64,000 nt of DNA, taken from assembly GCF_014287585.1 (NCBI RefSeq), contig NZ_JACOOJ010000007.1, forward strand, positions 62,001 to 126,000, read 5' to 3'. Below are positions 37,548 through 45,463 of the stretch, one piece after another. Source of the DNA: Parabacteroides hominis. Its GTDB lineage: Bacteria > Bacteroidota > Bacteroidia > Bacteroidales > Tannerellaceae. Below the pieces are notes generated by a model. That model ran no database searches, had not been told where the DNA came from, and was given only the letters and a program-made list of their open reading frames with translations. Each line of letters opens with the position of its first letter. Within the stretch, counting starts at the first letter, position 1. The position numbers were made by a program, and so were the translations under genes.

Positions 37548-40091
37548 GTGAATCGTAAAACTTACACCTTCGATGAAGCGTTTAAAGCTTCACTGGACTA
37601 CTTTACCGGCGACGAATTGGCCGCAAAAGTATGGGTAAATAAGTATGCCTTGAAGGATGCATTCGGGAACATCTATGAGGAGTCCCCCGTAGACATGCAT
37701 CACCGCCTGGCAAGTGAAATTGCCCGTGTAGAAAAGAAGTATCCTAACCCGTTGTCGGAAGAGGAACTCTTTAACCTGTTTGATCATTTCCGCTACATCG
37801 TGCCGCAGGGAAGCCCGATGACGGGAATTGGCAATGATTTTCAAATTGCCTCACTCTCTAACTGTTTTGTAATCGGATTGGATGGAGAAGCCGATTCATA
37901 TGGTGCGATTATTCGAATTGATGAGGAACAAGTGCAGTTGATGAAACGTCGTGGCGGTGTTGGTCACGATTTATCACATATTCGTCCGAAAGGATCTCCT
38001 GTTAAAAACTCGGCGTTGACATCGACTGGTTTGGTCCCTTTTATGGAACGTTATTCAAATTCAACCCGCGAAGTGGCCCAGGACGGTCGTCGTGGAGCCT
38101 TGATGCTTAGCGTTTCCATCAAGCATCCGGATTCGGAGTCGTTTATCGATGCCAAGATGACGGAAGGGAAGGTGACGGGGGCAAATGTCTCTGTGAAGAT
38201 CGATGACGAGTTTATGCAGGCGGTAGTCAACGGGACTCCTTATAAACAACAATATCCGATCAACTCGTCTGAACCCACCACCGTGAAGGAGATCGATGCG
38301 GCCGGACTCTGGAAGAAAATCATTCATAATGCATGGAAGTCGGCCGAGCCGGGCGTGCTTTTCTGGGATACGATCCTGAAAGAGTCAGTGCCCGATTCGT
38401 ATGCTGATCTCGGATTCCGTACGGTTTCGACCAACCCTTGCGGTGAGATTCCTTTGTGCCCGTACGATAGTTGCCGTCTGTTGGCGATCAACTTATATTC
38501 GTATGTCGTTAACCCGTTCACGAAGGATGCCTATTTCGATTTCGACCTGTTCCGCAAGCATGTTATCCTGGCACAACGTATCATGGACGATATCATCGAC
38601 CTGGAATCTGAAAAGATTGAGAAGATTCTGGAGAAGATCGATGCCGATCCCGAATCTTTGGAGGTAAAACAGAGCGAACGCCACCTGTGGGAGAAGATCC
38701 AGAAAAAGACTTTGCAAGGACGCCGTACCGGTGTGGGTATCACCGCCGAAGGCGACATGGTCGCCGCCTTAGGGTTGCGTTATGGTACGGAAGAAGCAAC
38801 GGATTTTGCCGAGAAGGTGCAGAAGATGTTGGCTTTGGCCGCTTACCGCTCTTCGGTGGAAATGGCCAAAGAGCGTGGCGCATTCGAAATTTACGATGCG
38901 AAGCGGGAAGAAAAGAATCCGTTCGTCAACCGCCTGCGAGAAGCCGATCCGGAGCTATATGACGACATGGTAAAATATGGCCGCCGTAATATCGCTTGTC
39001 TGACAATCGCCCCGACCGGGACGACCAGCTTGATGACGCAGACTACTTCGGGCATCGAACCGGTATTCCTGCCCGTATACCGCCGTCGTCGCAAGGTGAA
39101 CCCGAACGATGCGGAGGCACGCGTCGACTTCGTAGACGAAACGGGTGACGCTTTCGAAGAATATATCGTATTCCATCATAAGTTCGTAACCTGGATGTTG
39201 GCTAACGGCTTCTCCGCTTCCAAGAAATATACGCAGGAAGAGGTGGAAGAGTTGGTTGCCAAGTCTCCCTACTATAAAGCAACTTCCAACGACGTAGACT
39301 GGTTGCAGAAAGTCCGTATGCAAGGACGCATCCAGAAATGGGTGGACCACTCCATCAGCGTGACGATCAACCTGCCGGCCGATGTGACGGAAGACCTTGT
39401 GAACTCTTTGTATGTGGAAGCCTGGAAGTGCGGTTGCAAGGGCTGTACGGTCTATCGCGACGGTTCCCGTTCAGGCGTATTGTTGTCTACGGATAACAAG
39501 AAGAAGAAAAAAGAGGATTGCAATTGCATGGAGCCGCCGGTTATCGTGGCTACCCGTCCGCGCGAATTGGAAGCCGATGTGGTGAAATTCCAGAACAACC
39601 GCGAGAAGTGGATCGCATTTGTCGGTTTGCTGAATGGCCGCCCGTACGAAATCTTCACCGGTCTTGCCGATGACGACGAAGGAATCATGTTGCCGAAGAA
39701 CGTTTCGAAGGGTAGCATTATCAAGAGCTATGACGAGGACGGTAAGAAGCATTACGACTTCCAGTTCAAGAACAAGCGTGGTTACAAGATGACGATCGAA
39801 GGTCTGGACGGCAAGTTCGACCCTGAGTTCTGGAACTATGCCAAGCTGATTTCCGGCGTCTTGCGCTACGGCATGCCGATCGACCAGGTGATCAAGCTGG
39901 TTCAGGGCATGGAGCTGAATAACGAATCGATCAACACCTGGAAGAACGGTGTGGAACGCGCATTGAAGAAATACCTGCCGAACGGTATGGAAGCAAAAGG
40001 CCAGAAATGCCCGAATTGCGGACATGAAACACTTGTCTACCAGGAAGGTTGCCTGATTTGTACCAATTGCGGCGCTTCAAGATGCGGATGA
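37548..40091 (+). CDS. nrdJ: Adenosylcobalamin-dependent (class II) ribonucleoside-diphosphate reductase
   Basis: 847 residues from GTG at 37548; the longer TTG start (37521) lies before the predicted transcript. Class II features are present: LSNCF, the radical-site NPCGEIPL (Asn296, Cys298, Glu300), TGVGITAEGDMVAALG and the APTGTTSLMTQTTSGIEP loop. The C-terminal region carries a CPNCGH...CTNCG zinc-ribbon-like tail ending ASRCG, which holds the redox cysteines. It makes deoxynucleotides without oxygen, using vitamin B12. malQ starts 30 bases after its stop. Confidence 0.95.
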   Translation: MNRKTYTFDEAFKASLDYFTGDELAAKVWVNKYALKDAFGNIYEESPVDMHHRLASEIARVEKKYPNPLSEEELFNLFDHFRYIVPQGSPMTGIGNDFQIASLSNCFVIGLDGEADSYGAIIRIDEEQVQLMKRRGGVGHDLSHIRPKGSPVKNSALTSTGLVPFMERYSNSTREVAQDGRRGALMLSVSIKHPDSESFIDAKMTEGKVTGANVSVKIDDEFMQAVVNGTPYKQQYPINSSEPTTVKEIDAAGLWKKIIHNAWKSAEPGVLFWDTILKESVPDSYADLGFRTVSTNPCGEIPLCPYDSCRLLAINLYSYVVNPFTKDAYFDFDLFRKHVILAQRIMDDIIDLESEKIEKILEKIDADPESLEVKQSERHLWEKIQKKTLQGRRTGVGITAEGDMVAALGLRYGTEEATDFAEKVQKMLALAAYRSSVEMAKERGAFEIYDAKREEKNPFVNRLREADPELYDDMVKYGRRNIACLTIAPTGTTSLMTQTTSGIEPVFLPVYRRRRKVNPNDAEARVDFVDETGDAFEEYIVFHHKFVTWMLANGFSASKKYTQEEVEELVAKSPYYKATSNDVDWLQKVRMQGRIQKWVDHSISVTINLPADVTEDLVNSLYVEAWKCGCKGCTVYRDGSRSGVLLSTDNKKKKKEDCNCMEPPVIVATRPRELEADVVKFQNNREKWIAFVGLLNGRPYEIFTGLADDDEGIMLPKNVSKGSIIKSYDEDGKKHYDFQFKNKRGYKMTIEGLDGKFDPEFWNYAKLISGVLRYGMPIDQVIKLVQGMELNNESINTWKNGVERALKKYLPNGMEAKGQKCPNCGHETLVYQEGCLICTNCGASRCG

Positions 40092-40121
40092 TTGGAAAAT
40101 TTTCATTACTATATAAATGCC

Positions 40122-42827
40122 ATGAAAGTCACCTTTAATATCAACTTCCATACCGTTTGGGGGCAGAAGTTATGTGTTGTCGGGTCGATTCCTGAGTTAG
40201 GGGCCTGGGAGCCGGCTTTGGCAAAGGAAATGAGTTATAAGGGGGATGGGAACTGGCAGCTTGAGCTGGAAGTGACCTCTCCCGTCAGGGATATAGAATA
40301 CAGGTATTTCCTGAGTGTAAACGACAAGCAGATATTCGAGGAATGGGAAAAGAACCATCAGGTATTCTTTATCGGTCAGGCAGATCAATATACCTTATAT
40401 GATTATTGGCAGGTTCGTCCTGCCAATCTGGCCTTTTATTCCTCTGCATTTACTAAAAGCTTGTTCGCCCATCCGTGCAATACGCACGAACGGGTGGTAA
40501 AAAGCGGGAAACGGCTTACGATCAAGATATCCGTCCCGCGTGTCGAAAAGAACCAGCGCGTGGCTATCACCGGCAATCAGGAATGCCTGGGCAACTGGCA
40601 TCCCGATAAAGCGTTAATATTGAGTTGCGACACCTTCCCTGTCTGGCATATAGACCTGGATGCGGGTGACATTTCCTATCCGTTGGAATACAAGTTTCTG
40701 ATCTGTGATGACCAGCAGCAACCTTTATACTGGGAGGAAGATGAGAACCGTGTCCTGAACCTGCCTCCGCAACAGGTGGGAGAGACGGCGATCGTTTCGG
40801 GCCTTTATTTCCGGGATAACCTGCCTCTGTGGCGGTGTGCCGGTTCGGTCATCCCGGTTTTTTCCTTACGTTCGGAAAAGAGCTTCGGGGTCGGCGACTT
40901 GGGGGATTTGCGTATGTTGGTCGATTGGGCCAGGAAGACGCGCCAACGTGTCATCCAGGTGCTCCCGATGAACGACACGACAACGACGCATACCTGTACC
41001 GATTCGTATCCCTATAGCGCCATTTCGATTTATGCCCTTCACCCGATGTATATCAGCCTGTCCGATTTGGATGTAGAGACGCACGGCCGCGTGTCTCTAC
41101 GGGACCCTGAAAAGGCGGCCTTTTTCGCCCGGAAACAGGCCGAGTTGAATGGGTTGGACGCCGTCGATTACGAACAGGCGGTTCGATATAAATTAGAATA
41201 TTGCCGGGAATACTTCAGGCAGGAGGGGGAAGCGATCCTGTCCACCCGCGGATATAAGGAGTTTTTCGTGCAGAACGAGCCTTGGCTGATGCCCTACGCC
41301 GCCTATTGCTACCTGCGTGACACGTACCGGACTTCCGACTTTACACAATGGAAAGAAAACTCCGTATTCGACAAGAACAGCATCCGTGAGCTTTGTTCCG
41401 CGACGGGCAAGGCATACCCGGAAATCTCTTTCCTGTATTTCCTGCAATATATCCTGCATACCCAGTTTAAAGGCGTTTCCGATTATGCCCGCAAGAACGG
41501 GATCGTGCTGAAAGGCGATTTGCCTATAGGGGTGAACCGTACGAGTGTCGAGGCATGGATGGAACCGAAATACTTCAATATGAACGGGCAGGCCGGCGCT
41601 CCGCCTGACGATTTCTCCGTGAACGGCCAGAACTGGGGATTCCCGACCTATAATTGGGATACGATGGAGAAAGATAATTTCTCCTGGTGGAAGAAACGTT
41701 TCCGCAAGCTGGAAGACTATTTCGATTGTTTCCGTATCGATCATATCTTAGGCTTTTTCCGTATCTGGGAAGTGCCGCTGGATTATGTGCAGGGACTTTG
41801 CGGGCATTTCAACCCGGCTTTGCCGCTTACACCGAACGAGATCGAACAGTACGGATTGAGTTTCAACGAAGCCCGCCTGACTACCCCGCATATCAACCGC
41901 GAGTTTCTGCCCGAACTGTTTGGCGACCAGACGGAAGAGGTCATCGGCACGTTCTTAGCGCAATCGTCATCGCATCATTTCGTGTTGAAATCCTTCTGCG
42001 ATACGCAACGCAAGGTCGAGGCCCTGTTTGCCGGGAAGACGGACGAGGCATCCCTTCGGATCAAGAAAGGACTGTTTGCCATAGCCAATGAAGTGCTGTT
42101 CCTGCGCGATCCGCGTGAACCGGATAAGTTCCATCCGCGCATTTCGGCCAGCCAGTCCTATCTGTATCGCGAGTTGAGCGCTACCGACCGGTATGCTTTC
42201 GACCAGTTATATTGGAACTTTTTCTATCACCGCCATAACGAGTTCTGGAAGGCGCGCGCCTTTAGCCGCCTGACCCCGTTGGTAGGCAGCACGAATATGC
42301 TGGTATGCGGCGAAGACTTGGGGATGATTCCGGAGTCCGTGCCCGATGTGATGAACAAGTTGCAGATATTCAGCCTGGAGATAGAACGTATGCCCAAGAC
42401 CCCGCAACGCGAGTTTACGGACCTGTACAACCTGCCCTATCATTCGGTTTGCACGACATCCACCCACGATATGACGCCGCTCCGTAGCTGGTGGAAAGAG
42501 GACCGTGCCAAGACTCAGCGTTATTACAACAATGTGTTGGGGCGTGCCGGGGATGCACCGGAAGAATGTACGGCTGATATAGCGGAACAGATCGTCTCCA
42601 ACCATCTGGCAACGGCTTCGATGCTGACCATTATCCCCATGCAGGACTGGTTCGCAATGGACGATTCCGTCAAGCGGAAAGATTACGAAGCGGAGCGTAT
42701 CAACATCCCGTCCGTCTCGAACCACTACTGGCGGTACAGGATGCACATCACATTGGAGAAACTGATCGAGGCAGACAGCCTGAACAACAAGATTACGGAG
42801 CTGATTAAGAATTCAGGAAGAAAATAG
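40122..42827 (+). CDS. malQ: 4-alpha-glucanotransferase (GH77) with two N-terminal CBM20 domains
   Basis: 901 residues from ATG at 40122. Two starch-binding CBM20-type domains (about 1-105 and 125-235) precede the GH77 domain. Catalytic residues are Asp540 (FRIDHILG, nucleophile), Glu731 (CGEDLGMIP, acid/base) and Asp783 (STHDMTP). The enzyme transfers maltodextrin units in glycogen and starch metabolism. Residues 318-327 are encoded by a palindromic repeat (41073-41100), an apparent insertion in the family's loop region. Confidence 0.94.
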   Translation: MKVTFNINFHTVWGQKLCVVGSIPELGAWEPALAKEMSYKGDGNWQLELEVTSPVRDIEYRYFLSVNDKQIFEEWEKNHQVFFIGQADQYTLYDYWQVRPANLAFYSSAFTKSLFAHPCNTHERVVKSGKRLTIKISVPRVEKNQRVAITGNQECLGNWHPDKALILSCDTFPVWHIDLDAGDISYPLEYKFLICDDQQQPLYWEEDENRVLNLPPQQVGETAIVSGLYFRDNLPLWRCAGSVIPVFSLRSEKSFGVGDLGDLRMLVDWARKTRQRVIQVLPMNDTTTTHTCTDSYPYSAISIYALHPMYISLSDLDVETHGRVSLRDPEKAAFFARKQAELNGLDAVDYEQAVRYKLEYCREYFRQEGEAILSTRGYKEFFVQNEPWLMPYAAYCYLRDTYRTSDFTQWKENSVFDKNSIRELCSATGKAYPEISFLYFLQYILHTQFKGVSDYARKNGIVLKGDLPIGVNRTSVEAWMEPKYFNMNGQAGAPPDDFSVNGQNWGFPTYNWDTMEKDNFSWWKKRFRKLEDYFDCFRIDHILGFFRIWEVPLDYVQGLCGHFNPALPLTPNEIEQYGLSFNEARLTTPHINREFLPELFGDQTEEVIGTFLAQSSSHHFVLKSFCDTQRKVEALFAGKTDEASLRIKKGLFAIANEVLFLRDPREPDKFHPRISASQSYLYRELSATDRYAFDQLYWNFFYHRHNEFWKARAFSRLTPLVGSTNMLVCGEDLGMIPESVPDVMNKLQIFSLEIERMPKTPQREFTDLYNLPYHSVCTTSTHDMTPLRSWWKEDRAKTQRYYNNVLGRAGDAPEECTADIAEQIVSNHLATASMLTIIPMQDWFAMDDSVKRKDYEAERINIPSVSNHYWRYRMHITLEKLIEADSLNNKITELIKNSGRK
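41073..41100. repeat. 28-base palindromic repeat embedded in the malQ coding sequence
   Basis: GTAGAGAC (41073-41080) and GTCTCTAC (41093-41100) flank an inner partial palindrome GCACGGCCGCGT. It is read in frame as VETHGRVSLR. A diverged relative lies at 43344-43367 in the bactofilin leader. AGAGAC-type palindromes of this kind are widespread intergenic repeats in Bacteroidetes and other bacteria, to my knowledge. Confidence 0.78.
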
Positions 42828-42834
42828 AACAAGA

Positions 42835-42922
42835 AGGTGTGTCAAAATTCATTCGCCGCCATCCCGGACTTGATCTTTGAGTGGTCAAGCCCGCCAGGAC
42901 AAAACGGAATTTTGACACACCT
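42835..42922. repeat. 88-base element with perfect 16-base inverted ends between convergent genes
   Basis: AGGTGTGTCAAAATTC (42835-42850) is the exact complement of GAATTTTGACACACCT (42907-42922). An inner stem (CTTGA/TCAAG) adds a second hairpin. It sits between malQ (+) and the bactofilin gene (-) and could end transcription from both sides, but lacks a simple T run. The arms look like a dispersed repeat. Confidence 0.75.
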
Positions 42923-42954
42923 GCCTTAAATAATGTCAATCAGTAAGTCGGATT

Positions 42955-43326
42955 TTATTTCGATGCGCTTTCCTCCCCTGACATCTTGCAAACCCCGTTG
43001 AAGCGGGCGTTCGGTTCGATCTCCAGGGTTTGGGCGAATATGTCGCCTTTGATGACGGCGGTCGCTTTCAGGACAAGTTTGGCACTGACGTGTACGGAAC
43101 CTTCCACTTCTCCCAATATTTCGGCATTTGCGGAAACGATGTTTCCCGTGACGTTCCCTTTCGGGCCGATCACGATCTTGCCGCTACAATTCACATCCCC
43201 TTCGATCTTTCCATCCAGGCGGAAGTCTGTTTCTGTCATGATATTGCCTTTAACGGTCGTGCCGGCGGCGAGGGTATTATGCAGGCCGCCATTCGTGTTT
43301 TCTTCTTTTTGCTTTATTCCCATCAT
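42955..43326 (-). CDS. Bactofilin (polymer-forming cytoskeletal protein)
   Basis: 123 residues; Met2 is an alternative start. A short disordered N-terminus leads into the bactofilin beta-helix repeats (TTVKGNIMTETDFRLDGKIE, GDVNCSGKIVIGPKGNV, ILGEVEGSVHVSAKL, ATAVIKGDIFAQTLEIEP). Bactofilins self-assemble into filaments that localise cell wall enzymes. A -7 element (43376-43383, minus strand) and a palindromic repeat lie in its upstream region. Confidence 0.9.
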   Translation of the reverse strand: MMGIKQKEENTNGGLHNTLAAGTTVKGNIMTETDFRLDGKIEGDVNCSGKIVIGPKGNVTGNIVSANAEILGEVEGSVHVSAKLVLKATAVIKGDIFAQTLEIEPNARFNGVCKMSGEESASK

Positions 43327-43343
43327 ATTTCGTGTTGTTTGTT

Positions 43344-43367
43344 AGAGACCTACGGTCGTACGTCTCT
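43344..43367. repeat. AGAGAC-type palindrome in the bactofilin leader
   Basis: AGAGAC (43344-43349) and GTCTCT (43362-43367) flank CTACGGTCGTAC. With transcription on the minus strand from about 43370 it forms a hairpin in the 5' leader of the bactofilin mRNA. It is related to the copy in malQ at 41073-41100. Confidence 0.7.
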
Positions 43368-43375
43368 GCATATCG

Positions 43376-43383
43376 CAAATATA
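43376..43383 (-). promoter_or_regulatory. -7 element of the bactofilin promoter
   Basis: On the minus strand TATATTTG (plus strand CAAATATA, 43376-43383) matches the consensus; a TTTG at the right spacing is not clear. Confidence 0.5.
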
Positions 43384-43392
43384 AGACTATTT

Positions 43393-43424
43393 TTTGGCAG
43401 AAAGGTTTACTTTATTTACATTTA
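43393..43424 (+). promoter_or_regulatory. Candidate folB promoter
   Basis: TTTG (43393-43396), 20 bases, TACATTTA (43417-43424), one mismatch from consensus, 19 bases before the folB ATG. Confidence 0.5.
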
Positions 43425-43442
43425 CAGATAAAATAACGAATT

Positions 43443-43823
43443 ATGACAACAAAGATAGAACTGGAGGAAATGAGATTCTATGCCTACCACGGCGTAATGC
43501 CGCAGGAGGCGAAGGTGGGGAACAATTTCGTTGTGAATCTGACCCTTACGGCTCCGTTGGAACAGGCCGTGAAGAGTGACGAACTGGACGATACGATCAA
43601 CTATGCCACCGTCTATGCGGTTGTAAAAGAGCAGATGGATATCCCTTCCAAGCTGATCGAGCATGCGGCAGGACGGATTTTGTATGCCCTGAAAGAACGC
43701 TTCCCTGAGTTGACCGGTATCGAATTGAAATTTAGCAAGTTAAACCCTCCTTTCGGAGGCGATGTCCATAGCGCGTCGATCCTTCTTGGCGAGACGTTTC
43801 TACCACCTTATCGTGACAAATGA
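43443..43823 (+). CDS. folB: Dihydroneopterin aldolase
   Basis: 126 residues with the FolB pattern: IELEEMRFYAYHGVMPQEAK, GNNFVVNLTL, DTINYATVY, LIEHAAGRILYAL and the C-terminal KLNPPFGGDVHSASI. It cleaves dihydroneopterin to hydroxymethyl-dihydropterin in folate synthesis. It reads divergently from the bactofilin gene, and its stop codon lies within a 32-base perfect palindrome. Confidence 0.93.
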   Translation: MTTKIELEEMRFYAYHGVMPQEAKVGNNFVVNLTLTAPLEQAVKSDELDDTINYATVYAVVKEQMDIPSKLIEHAAGRILYALKERFPELTGIELKFSKLNPPFGGDVHSASILLGETFLPPYRDK

Positions 43824-43843
43824 CAATATTGTCATTTGTCACG
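43812..43843. repeat. 32-base perfect palindrome overlapping the folB stop codon
   Basis: CGTGACAAATGACAAT (43812-43827) is followed directly by its exact reverse complement to 43843, with no loop. The folB TGA is at 43821-43823. It can form a hairpin in either strand's RNA, but no T run follows. Confidence 0.88.
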
Positions 43844-43852
43844 AAAACAAGG

Positions 43853-43907
43853 AAAACATAGCTTTCTGTGCACGAAAACTATGTTTTGTATGAGGCAAAG
43901 CATAGTT
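43853..43907. repeat. Three mutually complementary CATAG segments, alternative hairpins
   Basis: AAAACATAG (43853-43861) can pair with CTATGTTTT (43879-43887). The latter, within AAACTATGTTTTG, can also pair with CAAAGCATAGTTT (43895-43907). The two structures exclude each other. They lie upstream of the hydrogenase promoter. Confidence 0.55.
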
Positions 43908-43941
43908 TAACAAATATTCACTGCTTAGTTAGCCTCGTTTT

Positions 43942-43972
43942 TTTGCGAGAGGGGCTATGCGATGTATCTTTG
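43942..43972 (+). promoter_or_regulatory. Consensus promoter of the [FeFe] hydrogenase gene
   Basis: TTTG (43942-43945), 19 bases, TATCTTTG (43965-43972), an exact match. Transcription near 43979 gives a 26-base leader. Confidence 0.78.
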
Positions 43973-44004
43973 TGTCATATAAAGCACAAATAATATAATT
44001 CACC

Positions 44005-45450
44005 ATGGCATTTACCAACAACGTAATGATTGTCCGCCACGGATTGCTGGCGAAGTTAGTGAAACTTTGGAAGGAAAACCGTCTGCTCGAAGAGATAGAC
44101 CGGTTGCCTATCGAGTTGAGTCCTCGTAAGTCGAAAGTCATCGGCCGTTGCTGTGTGCACAAGGAGCGGGCCGTATGGAAGTACAAGACACTGCCGCTGC
44201 TCGGATTCGATATGCAGGACGAGGTCGACGAGCTGACCCCTTTGTCCGAATACGCCAAACAAGCGTTGCTGCGTTCGGAAAACAAGAAAGAGAACCTGAT
44301 GTGCGTGGTGGATGAAGCCTGTTCGTCCTGCGTGCAGGTGAACTATGAGATTACGAACCTTTGCCGTGGCTGCGTAGCGCGCAGTTGCTACATGAACTGC
44401 CCGAAAGACGCGATCCGCTTCAAGAAGAACGGGCAGGCGGAGATCGATCACGACACCTGCATCAGTTGCGGCAAATGCCACCAGAACTGCCCCTATCATG
44501 CCATCGTGTATATCCCGATCCCTTGCGAGGAGGTCTGCCCGGTGAAGGCGATCAGCAAGGACGAGTACGGGGTGGAACATATCGACGAATCCAAATGTAT
44601 CTATTGCGGCAAATGCGTGAACGCCTGTCCTTTCGGAGCGATCTTCGAGATATCCCAGGTGTTCGACATCCTGCAACGCCTGCGCAACAAGGAACCGATG
44701 GTGGCCATTGTCGCCCCGTCCATCCTGGCCCAGTTTGCGGCTCCGGTGGAGAAGGTCTACGGCGCCATCAAGTCGCTGGGCTTCCTCGAAGTCGTCGAGG
44801 TGGCGCAGGGAGCGATGGAGACGACCCGCCACGAAGCCGAAGAGCTGAAAGAAAAGTTGGCGGAAGGCCAACCGTTCATGACGACCAGTTGTTGTCCTTC
44901 CTATATCCAGCTTGCCGAGAAACATATCCCGGACTTGAAGAAATATATTTCGACTACCGGTTCGCCGATGTACTACACCGCCCGGATCGTGAAGGAGAAA
45001 TATCCGGATGCCAAGATCGTGTTCGTCGGCCCGTGCGTGGCGAAGCGGAAAGAGGTGAAGATGGACCCGTGTGTGGATTTTACGCTCACGTTCGAAGAAA
45101 TAGGTTCGGTGCTGACCGGTATGGATATCAAGGTGGAAGAGGCACAACCGTTCTCCGTCCTGTTCAATGCCGTACGCGAGGCACACGGTTTTGCACAGAC
45201 CGGCGGCGTGATCAACGCCGTGAAGGTTTACCTGAAAGAAGACCAGGTCGCCAACCTCAACACGATCCAGGTGGCCAACCTTACGAAGAAGAACGTCGCT
45301 TTGTTGCGTGCATACGCCAAGACGGGCAAGGCTCCGGGACAATTCATCGAGGTGATGGCCTGCGAAGGCGGTTGTGTGACAGGCCCGTGTGTGCATGGCG
45401 ACAGGGCTGCCGGGCAGAAGCAGTTGCTTAAAGAGCTTACTAAATACTAA
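44005..45450 (+). CDS. Monomeric [FeFe] hydrogenase, group B type
   Basis: 481 residues. Four-cysteine iron-sulfur clusters come first (CRGCVARSCYMNC; CISCGKCHQNC; CEEVC; CIYCGKCVNAC). The H-cluster motifs follow: TSCCPS (Cys296, Cys297), GPCVAKRKE (Cys344) and MACEGGCVTGP (Cys453, Cys457). The L2 motif starts with G rather than M and the L3 motif lacks the GGG end, typical of group B enzymes in fermentative anaerobes. It probably evolves or senses H2. No maturation genes or electron-transfer subunits are nearby, and it has its own strong promoter. Confidence 0.9.
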   Translation: MAFTNNVMIVRHGLLAKLVKLWKENRLLEEIDRLPIELSPRKSKVIGRCCVHKERAVWKYKTLPLLGFDMQDEVDELTPLSEYAKQALLRSENKKENLMCVVDEACSSCVQVNYEITNLCRGCVARSCYMNCPKDAIRFKKNGQAEIDHDTCISCGKCHQNCPYHAIVYIPIPCEEVCPVKAISKDEYGVEHIDESKCIYCGKCVNACPFGAIFEISQVFDILQRLRNKEPMVAIVAPSILAQFAAPVEKVYGAIKSLGFLEVVEVAQGAMETTRHEAEELKEKLAEGQPFMTTSCCPSYIQLAEKHIPDLKKYISTTGSPMYYTARIVKEKYPDAKIVFVGPCVAKRKEVKMDPCVDFTLTFEEIGSVLTGMDIKVEEAQPFSVLFNAVREAHGFAQTGGVINAVKVYLKEDQVANLNTIQVANLTKKNVALLRAYAKTGKAPGQFIEVMACEGGCVTGPCVHGDRAAGQKQLLKELTKY

Positions 45451-45463
45451 ATATTAAACGCAA

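Noticed and set aside
44056..45396. 446-residue ORF antisense to the hydrogenase gene
   Set aside because: It is a shadow of the biased codons of the real gene, with no recognised fold and no promoter.
44361..45431. 356-residue second-frame ORF within the hydrogenase gene
   Set aside because: Arg/Gly-rich translation typical of an off-frame reading of a GC-rich gene.
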